From CAYJIX01 sp964370375 (lineage in GTDB: Bacteria > Desulfobacterota > Desulfovibrionia > Desulfovibrionales > Desulfovibrionaceae), in contig CAYJIX010000066.1 in NCBI GenBank assembly GCA_964370375.1, forward strand, positions 1-11,146: 11,146 nt of DNA, read 5' to 3'. The position numbers and the translations under genes are program-made. Positions within the stretch are counted from its first letter, which is position 1; each line of letters opens with the position of its first letter. The notes under the pieces are model-generated. The model saw only the letters and a program-made list of their open reading frames with translations, had not been told where the DNA came from and made no database searches. Shown here piece by piece: positions 1-6,143 of the stretch.

Positions 1-1
1 G

Positions 2-79
2 CCTACCTTTAATGGGGAGCTGAAAGTTTTTCAAATGCCAGCACAAAAATTACCATCAACAAATACTATTAATATGTAA
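2..79 (+). CDS. Probable 3' end of an upstream gene, cut by the window edge
   Basis: Frame 2 is open from the first base to a TAA at 77-79 and would encode about 25 C-terminal residues (it begins PTFNGELKVF and ends STNTINM). The other two plus frames stop within 23 bases. The stop codon touches the left arm of a strong terminator hairpin, which is where a plus-strand gene would be expected to end. The fragment is too short to assign a family, and an open frame of this length can occur by chance, so the call rests mainly on the terminator's position. Confidence 0.4.
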   Translation, partial: PTFNGELKVFQMPAQKLPSTNTINM

Positions 80-113
80 AACGGCACCATTTTCTACCAA
101 ATGGTGCCGTTTT
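78..113. terminator. Strong bidirectional intrinsic terminator
   Basis: A perfect 15-bp stem (AAAACGGCACCATTT at 78-92 with AAATGGTGCCGTTTT at 99-113) encloses a 6-base loop. U-runs follow on both strands: TTTTT on the plus strand and TTTT on the minus strand. It lies between the end of the putative leftmost plus gene (79) and the end of the minus-strand small membrane protein gene (148), so it can end converging transcripts from both sides. Confidence 0.85.
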
Positions 114-147
114 TACTACAAGCTATGGCTTTTATAATGTTCCGCTT

Positions 148-444
148 CTACTGCGCCGATGCCTTGGGTTCCAGCTTCTTGAATGCCGACTCTTTGGTTA
201 AAGGTTCAGACGGAGCTGCCTCTTTACGTGGTAAAAACCGCCACGTATCAAACAGCATCATGGCTGCATCAGAAATAAAGTCTAAATCCGTATAAAAAAG
301 CCCGCCTGTTGGGAGGTTATGCTCCTCATGGGCATCATACAACGTTTGATGGGCAGGACTAAAACTGACCCAAAAAGGTGTAAACACCGCAAAGAAAAAC
401 CACAAGGCCAGTGCTATTCCGCAAAGTTTTAGCCAACCTTTCAT
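148..444 (-). CDS. Small single-pass membrane protein of unknown function
   Basis: This encodes 98 aa if translation starts at ATG 444, which is preceded by AAAGGA at 7-base spacing. A longer version from 498 adds 18 residues but lacks that ribosome binding site. Residues 4-27 form one hydrophobic segment (LKLCGIALALWFFFAVFTPF), either a signal anchor or an uncleaved signal peptide. There is no lipobox, although a Cys lies inside the segment. The remaining 70 residues are polar, with a conserved-looking patch (residues 50-75, TDLDFISDAAMMLFDTWRFL) and a charged, Pro/Lys-rich tail. I do not recognise the family. It lies 116 bases downstream of the YeiH-like transporter on the same strand and before a strong terminator, so it is probably the second gene of that operon and perhaps an accessory subunit. 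Confidence 0.65.
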   Translation of the reverse strand: MKGWLKLCGIALALWFFFAVFTPFWVSFSPAHQTLYDAHEEHNLPTGGLFYTDLDFISDAAMMLFDTWRFLPRKEAAPSEPLTKESAFKKLEPKASAQ

Positions 445-500
445 GACGTATTCCTTTACACAATCTGCCAACATTTTTTGAGGCAGTATTTTGCACATAA

Positions 501-534
501 AGGGGAGGTCTGCTTGATAAGCAGCGCCTCCCCT
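501..534 (-). other. Intergenic hairpin between transporter and small membrane gene
   Basis: AGGGGAGG (501-508) pairs perfectly with CCTCCCCT (527-534), and CTGCTT (510-515) with AAGCAG (519-524), leaving a small internal loop and a 3-base cap. Neither strand has a clean U-run directly after it (minus strand: TTATGTGCAAAA), so it is not a standard terminator. An mRNA 3'-end stabiliser or partial attenuator that lowers expression of the downstream small gene is more likely. Confidence 0.6.
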
Positions 535-560
535 TGCAATGTACAGATTACAAAACCTGT

Positions 561-2291
561 TTAGATTTTTGATGTGAAGTCAGGGAAGACCACATAGAAC
601 ATGATGTATGCCATAAGCAAGGTAAGGCAAAGGTTAAAGCTTTGTCCGACCACGTAGAGGATAAGGGGTTTTCCACCCTTAAAGTAATGGGCCAGTTCGC
701 GGAAGTTGGTGCTAAGGCCAATAGCAGTAAAGGCCAACACAAAGAACCATGTACGCAAGGGGCTTTCAAGTCCGCGAATGACGCCGCCTTTAATAAGCGC
801 GTCACTCAATTCAGGACCAAGTTGCGTGCTGTACATGGAGAAAATAACGGATGCGATCAAAAAGCCGATGACAAATTTGGGGAAACGGTTCCAAATTTCC
901 ATGGCTGTTACGGTACGTCCTGCAGTGGTATCAACACTTGTACACCAATAAATGGCAACACCAAAGGCTGTTACACCGATAAGGACGTTTTGAATCATTT
1001 TAATGGTAGCTGCCACAAACATGCCTGTACTGCCAAGCACAGAACCGGCAGCAGCAACAGCACCTGTGGCATCAATGGTACCACCAATCCAAGCACCACC
1101 AAGCACAGCAGGCATTCCTACGGCCTTAATAACCATGGGCATGACCACCATCATGATGGCTGTAAAGGTAAGGGATAAGCCAAGGGCCAAAGTTAATTCT
1201 TCCTTTTTGGCTCTACAGGCCGCAGCAGTAGCGATGGCAGCAGAGGTACCACACACAGACATGTCGGCAGAAATAACAATATTAAGAGTTGGTGAGGCGA
1301 TTTTGAGTACTTTTTGACCAAAAATAAAGGTACAAATCAGCACGATGGGCGTTACAACCCAGGCTACAAAAATACCGGGCACGCCAATGGTAACGATTTT
1401 ATCAAAAAGGATTTCCGCACCCAAAAGAACAAGGCCCGTTTTGATATAAAATTCAACTTGTAGGCCAGATTTCATCCAGCCGGGTGTCCCAACAGTGTTG
1501 GCAATGATCATACCAAGGACAATAGCCCATGGCTCAACGCCCAACCCGTAATAGCGCATGAGTGCTTGGTTGCCAAGGGTCATGGCAACAAGGGCAACAA
1601 TAAAAACACCCACAAAACCAATGACAAATTTGGGCACATTCTGCCCCATAAAAAACACACCGATACCAAAGATGACACCAAAAACAACCATAAGCATTGG
1701 CAACGACGTGAACAGATTTTTAGGTGAGGCTTTACCTATTTTACCAAGAGCGCTTTTGGCTTTTACCCAATCAGCAGCTGTGCTTTCCGCAACTTTGTTG
1801 AGGGTTGCATCTTTATACCCTACTGCTGCGGCAGCTGTATCGGCTACTTTGGCTAGGGCATAGGTTTTGTTCACTTCAGCTGTGGCTGCTTCTCTTTTGT
1901 CTTGATTGGCTGCATTTTTGGCGTCAGCTTCTGCTTGACTAACATAAAAGGCCCCTAAAAGGTTATCGCTCCAGCGTGAAGGGCCGGCAATAAAAGATGA
2001 TATACTTTTTGAAATAGGGATGTTTGTGCCACGAATCCCTTTTTTGGCTTCTTGAGCTTCAACATAGGCTAAGGTTTTAAAAGGTGCCTTTGCAGCCTCT
2101 GCTTCCATGATAGCATTGGATTTTTCAATGGTTTGGCTATACTCAACAGGAGCGCCTTTAATGAAGATTGAAATGGCGACAATAAGCAGAACAAAGCCTA
2201 TCCAAATTGCCCAATAATCTTCCTTTTTCCATAGATCAGAAAGCTTTGTAGCCCCGTGATCAATAATAATGTTGCTATCGTTTGTCGACAT
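561..2291 (-). CDS. YeiH-family (PSE) transporter with large N-terminal extra-membrane insert
   Basis: This encodes 576 aa of the Putative Sulfate Exporter family (YeiH-like), thought to move sulfate, sulfite or related anions across the inner membrane. Start 2291 is chosen because GGAAGGGGG lies 5 bases upstream; an in-frame ATG at 2309 sits before that ribosome binding site. Residues 27-45 form a first membrane helix. Residues 46-190 are a polar, Ala/Lys/Glu-rich, probably helical region. From about 195 to 570 runs the multi-pass core. Family-like features include SVCGTSAAIATAAA (345-358), GGTIDATGAVAAAG (403-416) and AIGLSTNFREL (523-533), with Gly-rich breaks inside helices. E. coli YeiH is about 349 aa, so the extra length is almost all in the N-terminal insert. 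The gene is divergent from a cysteine/cysteate lyase and precedes a small membrane protein. The substrate is inferred: sulfite, sulfate or an organosulfonate. Confidence 0.88.
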   Translation of the reverse strand: MSTNDSNIIIDHGATKLSDLWKKEDYWAIWIGFVLLIVAISIFIKGAPVEYSQTIEKSNAIMEAEAAKAPFKTLAYVEAQEAKKGIRGTNIPISKSISSFIAGPSRWSDNLLGAFYVSQAEADAKNAANQDKREAATAEVNKTYALAKVADTAAAAVGYKDATLNKVAESTAADWVKAKSALGKIGKASPKNLFTSLPMLMVVFGVIFGIGVFFMGQNVPKFVIGFVGVFIVALVAMTLGNQALMRYYGLGVEPWAIVLGMIIANTVGTPGWMKSGLQVEFYIKTGLVLLGAEILFDKIVTIGVPGIFVAWVVTPIVLICTFIFGQKVLKIASPTLNIVISADMSVCGTSAAIATAAACRAKKEELTLALGLSLTFTAIMMVVMPMVIKAVGMPAVLGGAWIGGTIDATGAVAAAGSVLGSTGMFVAATIKMIQNVLIGVTAFGVAIYWCTSVDTTAGRTVTAMEIWNRFPKFVIGFLIASVIFSMYSTQLGPELSDALIKGGVIRGLESPLRTWFFVLAFTAIGLSTNFRELAHYFKGGKPLILYVVGQSFNLCLTLLMAYIMFYVVFPDFTSKI

Positions 2292-2396
2292 GTGAGCCCC
2301 CTTCCACAAATTGTTGTTGCCTATTTAGCTAGCACGCGATGTCCTCTACCTACATAATGCACTAATAAAACAAAAATTTTTACACTGGCATACGCT

Positions 2397-2440
2397 AAAA
2401 AAATGTTTGAAGTATACATGAAACACCTTTCACATACTTC
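2397..2440 (-). terminator. Candidate attenuator or terminator in the transporter leader
   Basis: Read on the minus strand, GAAGTATgTGAAA (2440-2428) pairs with TTTCAtgtATACTTC (2423-2409) around a GGTG loop: 7 + 5 bp with a 1x3 internal loop. After five bases (AAACA) a run of seven U follows (2403-2397). It lies about 105 bases before the transporter start, with no minus-strand gene upstream to terminate. An attenuator is therefore possible, but the stem is AT-rich and weak, and the dyad could instead be a protein operator. Confidence 0.4.
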
Positions 2441-2605
2441 ATAAAACGCACACCATAGCAGCATGTACAAAAAAGCTCATGCTTACCAAAGTAAATACAC
2501 ATGTACCAGACAATCGTAAGCTATGTCAACAATCCTGCAAAATTTCTGCCTTCTAAAAGTCCCCCTTTTCGGACATAATTCTAAAGTAATTATCTGAAAT
2601 TATTT

Positions 2606-2636
2606 ATTATATATTAAATTGTATTTTTTTTCACAA
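2606..2636 (-). promoter_or_regulatory. Candidate minus-strand promoter for the transporter unit
   Basis: On the minus strand, TTGTGA (2636-2631) is followed by TATATA (2613-2608, 17-base spacing) or TATAAT (2611-2606, 19-base spacing). The surrounding stretch, about 2570-2675, is the most AT-rich part of the window. Transcription from here would give a leader of roughly 300 bases containing the hairpin at 2409-2440. Matches in AT-rich DNA are easily fortuitous, and a start nearer the gene is equally possible. Confidence 0.3.
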
Positions 2637-2739
2637 ATCACCTTTTTTTTAACAAATTCTCCCCTTTTTTTGCCTTTCATGTCATCAAAGCGTTTTTACA
2701 ATGCCTCGCATCATAACTTGCAAAAAAACCAAAGGTGCT

Positions 2740-2882
2740 ATAGGAAAGATGGCGGTGGACATCTGCCTACAAGCAGCGTGTGCCTATGAATCGCTACACT
2801 GCCAACACGGCGTAGGTGTACGGTATAAGCCCTATACATGTCTAAGCACAGCAAAGGATAGGCTTGTGTGCCTTTGTTTTTT
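2740..2882 (+). ncRNA. Cluster of potential RNA stems ending in a terminator-like element (possible small RNA or leader)
   Basis: Within about 140 bases these stems can be drawn: ATAGG (2740-2744) with CCTAT (2783-2787), enclosing AGATG/CATCT (2747-2764) or the overlapping CTGC/GCAG (2763-2776); TACAC-GCC with GGC-GTGTA (2795-2820); and GTATA/TATAC (2823-2837). At the end CAAAGG (2852-2857) pairs with CCTTTG (2871-2876) and is followed directly by six T. An alternative AAGCACA/TGTGCcTT stem uses the same end. An open frame of 73 codons (2701-2922) crosses the area but has no ribosome binding site, and its Cys-rich product looks like no family I know. I recognise no known riboswitch, tRNA, 6S or SRP RNA consensus. 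Short stems are common by chance, so this is only a candidate. Confidence 0.22.
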
Positions 2883-2983
2883 AAACTTACGCACTGCACG
2901 CCTCATCCAAGCTATGACCTGATATCATGCAGGCCGTGATACTGCTTGGTACATATGTTGTGATTTTGTAGTTCAATTCACCC

Positions 2984-3011
2984 ACGCAGCCAGGGTATTA
3001 TCTGGATGCGT
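2984..3011 (+). promoter_or_regulatory. Dyad or leader hairpin just before the PLP lyase
   Basis: ACGCAgCCAG (2984-2993) and CTGGaTGCGT (3002-3011) are inverted arms with a single central mismatch around an 8-base spacer. The dyad ends about 9 bases before the AAGGAG ribosome binding site of the PLP enzyme. Its symmetry and arm spacing (about two helical turns overall) suit a dimeric repressor operator. As RNA it would form a 9-bp hairpin next to the ribosome binding site. No U-run follows, so it is not a terminator. Confidence 0.45.
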
Positions 3012-3031
3012 ATTTAATGAAGGAGCCCCCT

Positions 3032-4036
3032 ATGAATTTGGCCAAATTTCCCCGTCGCGGTTATGTAAAAACCCCCACACCTATTGAGGCTGCACCGCGT
3101 TTTTCCGCTGCCCTTGGCGGTAAAGTGAATGTTTTCATCAAGCGTGACGACATGCTGCCCGGCGCTGCTGGCGGCAATAAAACCCGCAAGCTTGATTTTA
3201 GCATTGCCGAAGCCGTTTCGTTAGGTGCAGATACACTTATTACTTGTGGTGCCGTACAGTCCAACCATTGCCGCTTAACCCTTGCTTGGGCTGTTAAAGA
3301 AGGCATGGATTGTCACCTCGTGCTTGAAGAGCGCGTGAAAGACAGCTACAAGCCCCATGCTTCCGGCAACAACTTTTTATTTGAACTTATGGGCGTCACC
3401 TCTGTGACAGTTATGCCTGGCGGTGCCAACCTTATGGCCGAAATGGAAGCTTTGGCTGAAAAACTTCGCGCCAAGGGCAAAAAGCCCTACATCATCCCCG
3501 GTGGAGCTTCTAATACTGTGGGCGCATTGGGTTATGTTTCCTGTGCCGAAGAAGTGCTGCGCCAGCTTTTTGAAACACAACTTAAAATTGACCATGTCGT
3601 TGTACCAAGCGGCAGCGCCGGAACCCATGCAGGCTTTATCGCCGGCATGTATCTTAATAACGCCAATATCCCTGTAACCGGCATTGGTGTGAATCGTAAC
3701 AAACAAGCGCAAGAAGCTGCCGTTCTCAACCTTGCCAATGCCACAGCCAAGCTTATTGGTGTAGAAACTGAAATTCCCGCCGCTACTGTGGTAGCTTATG
3801 ACGAATATGTAGGCACCGGCTATTCTTTGCCCACTGACAGCATGGTGGAGGCCGTAAAATTATTGGCACGCACCGAAGGCATTTTGCTTGACCCTGTGTA
3901 CACAGGTAAAGTCATGGCCGGCATGGTTGACCTTATCCGTAAAGGCCATTTTGCCGAAGGCTCCAACGTGCTCTTTTTACACACGGGCGGCTCCCCTGCC
4001 CTTTATGCCTACCTTGACACCTTCTGGGAAAAATAG
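3032..4036 (+). CDS. PLP-dependent D-cysteine desulfhydrase / L-cysteate sulfo-lyase family enzyme
   Basis: This encodes 334 aa of the fold-II PLP family that includes D-cysteine desulfhydrase (DcyD), L-cysteate sulfo-lyase (CuyA) and ACC deaminase. These enzymes split the substrate to pyruvate and ammonia, with sulfide (from D-cysteine) or sulfite (from L-cysteate) for the first two. ATG 3032 is chosen because AAGGAG lies 6 bases upstream; an ATG at 3017 overlaps that site. Visible features are the N-terminal LAKFPRR...TPTPIE pattern, FIKRDD (35-40), GGNKTRKL with the PLP lysine K50, QSNHCR (76-81), a Gly/Ser phosphate-binding loop PSGSAGTHAG near 190-200, EGILLDPVYTGKVMAG, and HTGG at 317-320. 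SNH rather than SNQ after the cofactor region argues against ACC deaminase. Length is normal for the family. Sequence alone does not separate DcyD from CuyA; a sulfidogenic host and a divergent sulfur-anion transporter make CuyA attractive. A terminator follows. Confidence 0.9.
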   Translation: MNLAKFPRRGYVKTPTPIEAAPRFSAALGGKVNVFIKRDDMLPGAAGGNKTRKLDFSIAEAVSLGADTLITCGAVQSNHCRLTLAWAVKEGMDCHLVLEERVKDSYKPHASGNNFLFELMGVTSVTVMPGGANLMAEMEALAEKLRAKGKKPYIIPGGASNTVGALGYVSCAEEVLRQLFETQLKIDHVVVPSGSAGTHAGFIAGMYLNNANIPVTGIGVNRNKQAQEAAVLNLANATAKLIGVETEIPAATVVAYDEYVGTGYSLPTDSMVEAVKLLARTEGILLDPVYTGKVMAGMVDLIRKGHFAEGSNVLFLHTGGSPALYAYLDTFWEK

Positions 4037-4073
4037 GCTAAAACACTTACAGGCAATTATGTTCGCTTCGTAA

Positions 4074-4128
4074 AAAAGTTCGCCGACTTTTCCTTCATAC
4101 GCATATGAGTAAAAGTCGGCGCACTTTT
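4074..4128. terminator. Bidirectional terminator between the PLP lyase and surE
   Basis: AAAAGTTCGCCGACTTTT (4074-4091) pairs with AAAAGTCGGCGCACTTTT (4111-4128) over 17 of 18 positions around a 19-base loop. The loop can itself form a CATA/TATG mini-stem. Terminal U-runs exist on both strands. It lies between convergent genes ending at 4036 (plus) and 4185 (minus). Confidence 0.75.
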
Positions 4129-4146
4129 AACAAAAAAACCGATTAT

Positions 4147-4166
4147 GCCAACAAGCTACGGTTGGC
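4147..4166 (-). terminator. Second hairpin, probably the surE-side terminator
   Basis: GCCAAC (4147-4152) pairs with GTTGGC (4161-4166) around 8 bases. On the minus strand, just after surE ends, the stem is followed 8 bases later by seven U. The palindrome CAAAAGCTTTTG (4170-4181) lies directly between it and the surE stop. The gap before the U-run makes it imperfect; it may act together with the larger hairpin at 4074-4128. Confidence 0.45.
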
Positions 4167-4184
4167 AAGCAAAAGCTTTTGTTT

Positions 4185-4949
4185 TTATTGTGTTCGGATG
4201 AGCTGTTCCAAATTTTTAAGTTTAGCGTTCATGTGCCTATCGGTACAATCTATGCTTAAGGCGGTTAGCGTGGCGTACTTCTCCTTAAGGAGCTGGCAAT
4301 CTGTTTGCTCTGCTACTCCAGAAGGCATAATATCGCTGCACCACCAATAAGAACGTCCCCTTGGATCTTGACGTTCCTCATAACGGTTTCGCCACGAAAC
4401 GTCAGACAATGGGCACACTCGCAAGCCACGCAGGGCGTTGGCAGACCAAGCCGGAAAATTGAGGTTTAAAAGGGGATACGGTTTTGAGCTGTGCCAATCC
4501 ACCTGTTCCACCAGCTCAAGGATGATAGACAAATACTTGTCCGGTACAGTTTCCCCAAGGGATCGACACGACACTGCAAGGGCCGCAAACCCCATAAACG
4601 CTGCCTCATAGGCTGCCCCCACCGTACCGGAATAACGCACATCAACGCCGACATTCGCATCGGTGTTGATCCCTGAAATAACAAGGTCAGGCCTGACGGA
4701 ACAAAGGCTTGACAATCCAAGCTTTACACAATCCACTGGGGTGCCTGTAACGGCATAGCCTACAAAATCATGGTCTTTCACTTTATGGGCACGCAACGGT
4801 GCATGCAGAGTAAACGCACTGCTCATGACTGATTGCTCTGTTGCAGGTGCCACAACCTGTACTTGATGATTTTTTGCACATAAGGCAGTATAAAGCTCGC
4901 GCAAGCCGTGGGCATGAATGCCATCGTCATTGGTCAGTAAAATCTGCAT
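4185..4949 (-). CDS. surE: 5'/3'-nucleotidase SurE
   Basis: This encodes 254 aa of the SurE acid-phosphatase-like family, a cytoplasmic metal-dependent enzyme that dephosphorylates nucleoside monophosphates (and in some species short polyphosphate) and is linked to stationary-phase survival. The N-terminus MQILLTNDDGIHAHGL carries the metal-binding Asp pair D8-D9. APATEQSVMSSAFTLH provides the conserved Ser region near residue 40. SGINTDANVGVDVRYSGTVG matches the family SGIN-x-G-x-N-x-G-x-D-x-x-YSGTV signature near 92-110, with one position varied (D where G is usual). The C-terminal half has the usual TD...L...Y..LT pattern. The start is supported by GGAG six bases upstream. It is divergent from the HD exoribonuclease gene and convergent with the PLP lyase. 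Length is normal. Confidence 0.95.
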   Translation of the reverse strand: MQILLTNDDGIHAHGLRELYTALCAKNHQVQVVAPATEQSVMSSAFTLHAPLRAHKVKDHDFVGYAVTGTPVDCVKLGLSSLCSVRPDLVISGINTDANVGVDVRYSGTVGAAYEAAFMGFAALAVSCRSLGETVPDKYLSIILELVEQVDWHSSKPYPLLNLNFPAWSANALRGLRVCPLSDVSWRNRYEERQDPRGRSYWWCSDIMPSGVAEQTDCQLLKEKYATLTALSIDCTDRHMNAKLKNLEQLIRTQ

Positions 4950-5015
4950 GCTTCACTCCATTCATCATATAATATAAAAGCATTGCAACAACTTACACTC
5001 TGTTATAAAAGCATA

Positions 5016-5044
5016 TTGACAAGAACGCAAGTTCAAGCTTTGAT
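5016..5044 (+). promoter_or_regulatory. Candidate sigma-70 promoter for the exoribonuclease-tmk-phoH-pgpH-ybeY unit
   Basis: A perfect -35 hexamer TTGACA (5016-5021), 17 bases, then TTTGAT (5039-5044; 4 of 6 matches) places a start near 5051. That is just before the ATG codons at 5067 and 5073 and downstream of the in-frame TTG at 4983, so it supports the shorter start of the following gene. Confidence 0.4.
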
Positions 5045-5066
5045 AGAAAAAACCTTTCCACCCAAC

Positions 5067-6143
5067 ATGCCTATGGATAAAACATTATTTTCACACAAGC
5101 AACAATGGATCAACGATATTGTTGCGGGGCACACCGTGCACGGATTCTTTCTACTAGGCACTGCAAACCAGCAGCAAGCCAAGAACGGCCCTTTTTGGCG
5201 ACTTGAAATCAAGGACGCCACAGGCAGCCTTGAGGCGCGCATCTGGAGCCCTTTAAGTTTACAATTTGCAGACCTGACAGCAGGCAGCATTGTGGAACTT
5301 CAAGGCAGGGCAGACCAGTTTAAAGAACAGCTGCAAATAAACGTTACAGCCCTGCGACTGCTTACTCAAGAAGAAAGACAAGGGCTTGACCTTGCAGCCT
5401 TTTTACCGTCAAGCGCACGAGCTCCGCAAGACATGCTGGCGGAAATTGAAAGTTTATGCAAGGACGAACTAGATTATAAGCCTTGGCGCAATTTTGCCTT
5501 AGCCGTGCTTCATGATGAAGACATTCGCACAAAGCTCTTGGCTGCTCCTGCGGCAAAAAGCATCCACCACGCCTTTGTAGGGGGGCTCCTTGAACACACC
5601 CTTGGAGTGATTCGGCTTTGCCTGTCCATGGCAGACCTGTACCCGGAGCTTGACCGCCAAACCTTGTTTGTGGGAGCACTTTTTCACGACATAGGCAAAA
5701 TTTGGGAGCTTTCCGGTGGCCTTGCCAATGACTATACGAATGAAGGCCGTCTTGTGGGGCATATCAACATAAGCCTTGAACGTCTGGAACCTTTTTTGCG
5801 CAAAGCCAAGGTAGATACGGAACTTGCGCTACACTTTAGGCACTTGATTTTAAGCCACCATGGCCAGTATGAATTCGGCTCACCGCGCTTGCCGCAAACA
5901 GTAGAAGCCTTTGTGCTGCATTATGCTGACAATATCGACGCCAAGCTCAACCAATGTAAAAATCTTTTTCCTGACGAAGCTTTGGCTGACCCTGAACAGG
6001 CAGGCATGTGGTCTGCTTGGCAAAACACCTTAAATCGGCAGGTTTTTTTGCCACAAAAAACACCTGTGGCTCCTACCCAAAAAAACCGACACAGCGATTT
6101 TGAACCCAAGGCAAAGCAATGTTCGTTACTCTCGAAGGAATAG
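5067..6143 (+). CDS. OB-fold/HD-domain 3'-5' exoribonuclease, YhaM-like
   Basis: This encodes 358 aa from ATG 5067; ATG 5073 is equally plausible and a TTG at 4983 would add 28 residues. No start has a clear ribosome binding site. The first ATG is chosen because the OB-like domain then begins at once and a promoter candidate lies just upstream. Residues 20-100 form an OB-type nucleic-acid-binding domain (NGPFWRLEIKDATGSLEARIW). Residues 160-300 form an HD phosphohydrolase domain with H167/H168, H177, the HD pair H207-D208 in LFHDIGK, H264-H265 and D288. This architecture matches YhaM/CBF1, which degrade RNA and possibly DNA from the 3' end. The C-terminal 35 residues are polar and probably disordered. 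The gene overlaps tmk by 25 bases, so the two are probably translationally coupled. The family call is strong; the substrate is inferred. Confidence 0.85.
   Translation: MPMDKTLFSHKQQWINDIVAGHTVHGFFLLGTANQQQAKNGPFWRLEIKDATGSLEARIWSPLSLQFADLTAGSIVELQGRADQFKEQLQINVTALRLLTQEERQGLDLAAFLPSSARAPQDMLAEIESLCKDELDYKPWRNFALAVLHDEDIRTKLLAAPAAKSIHHAFVGGLLEHTLGVIRLCLSMADLYPELDRQTLFVGALFHDIGKIWELSGGLANDYTNEGRLVGHINISLERLEPFLRKAKVDTELALHFRHLILSHHGQYEFGSPRLPQTVEAFVLHYADNIDAKLNQCKNLFPDEALADPEQAGMWSAWQNTLNRQVFLPQKTPVAPTQKNRHSDFEPKAKQCSLLSKE

Noticed and set aside
642..1178. A 178-codon plus-strand open frame opposite the YeiH-like gene
   Set aside because: It is an antisense shadow of a clearly coding transporter gene. 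The product is His/Thr/Asn-rich in the way expected of a reversed membrane-protein frame.
2701..2922. A 73-codon plus-strand open frame with many Cys in the long divergent gap
   Set aside because: There is no ribosome binding site before its ATG, the product resembles no known family, and the stretch is better explained as regulatory or structured RNA. Kept only as context for the ncRNA candidate.
3017..3031. Upstream ATG of the PLP lyase
   Set aside because: The ATG overlaps the AAGGAG that serves the ATG at 3032, and family proteins begin near MxLAKFPRR.
2291..3031. Search for a tRNA, known riboswitch, CRISPR repeats or insertion-sequence ends in the 740-base gap
   Set aside because: I found no cloverleaf with a T-arm consensus, no B12, SAM, glycine or TPP box, no regularly spaced repeats and no terminal inverted repeats with a transposase.
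3032..4036. Annotation of the PLP enzyme as ACC deaminase
   Set aside because: The cofactor-region motif reads SNH rather than SNQ as in ACC deaminase, and the N-terminal and C-terminal blocks fit the DcyD/CuyA group.
4983..5066. TTG start extending the exoribonuclease by 28 residues
   Set aside because: A good -35 hexamer and a possible -10 lie inside this extension, and the added residues do not belong to the OB-fold domain.
5362..5679. Minus-strand open frame of 105 codons inside the HD exoribonuclease gene
   Set aside because: It lies opposite conserved HD-domain codons, has no ribosome binding site and has no recognisable domain.
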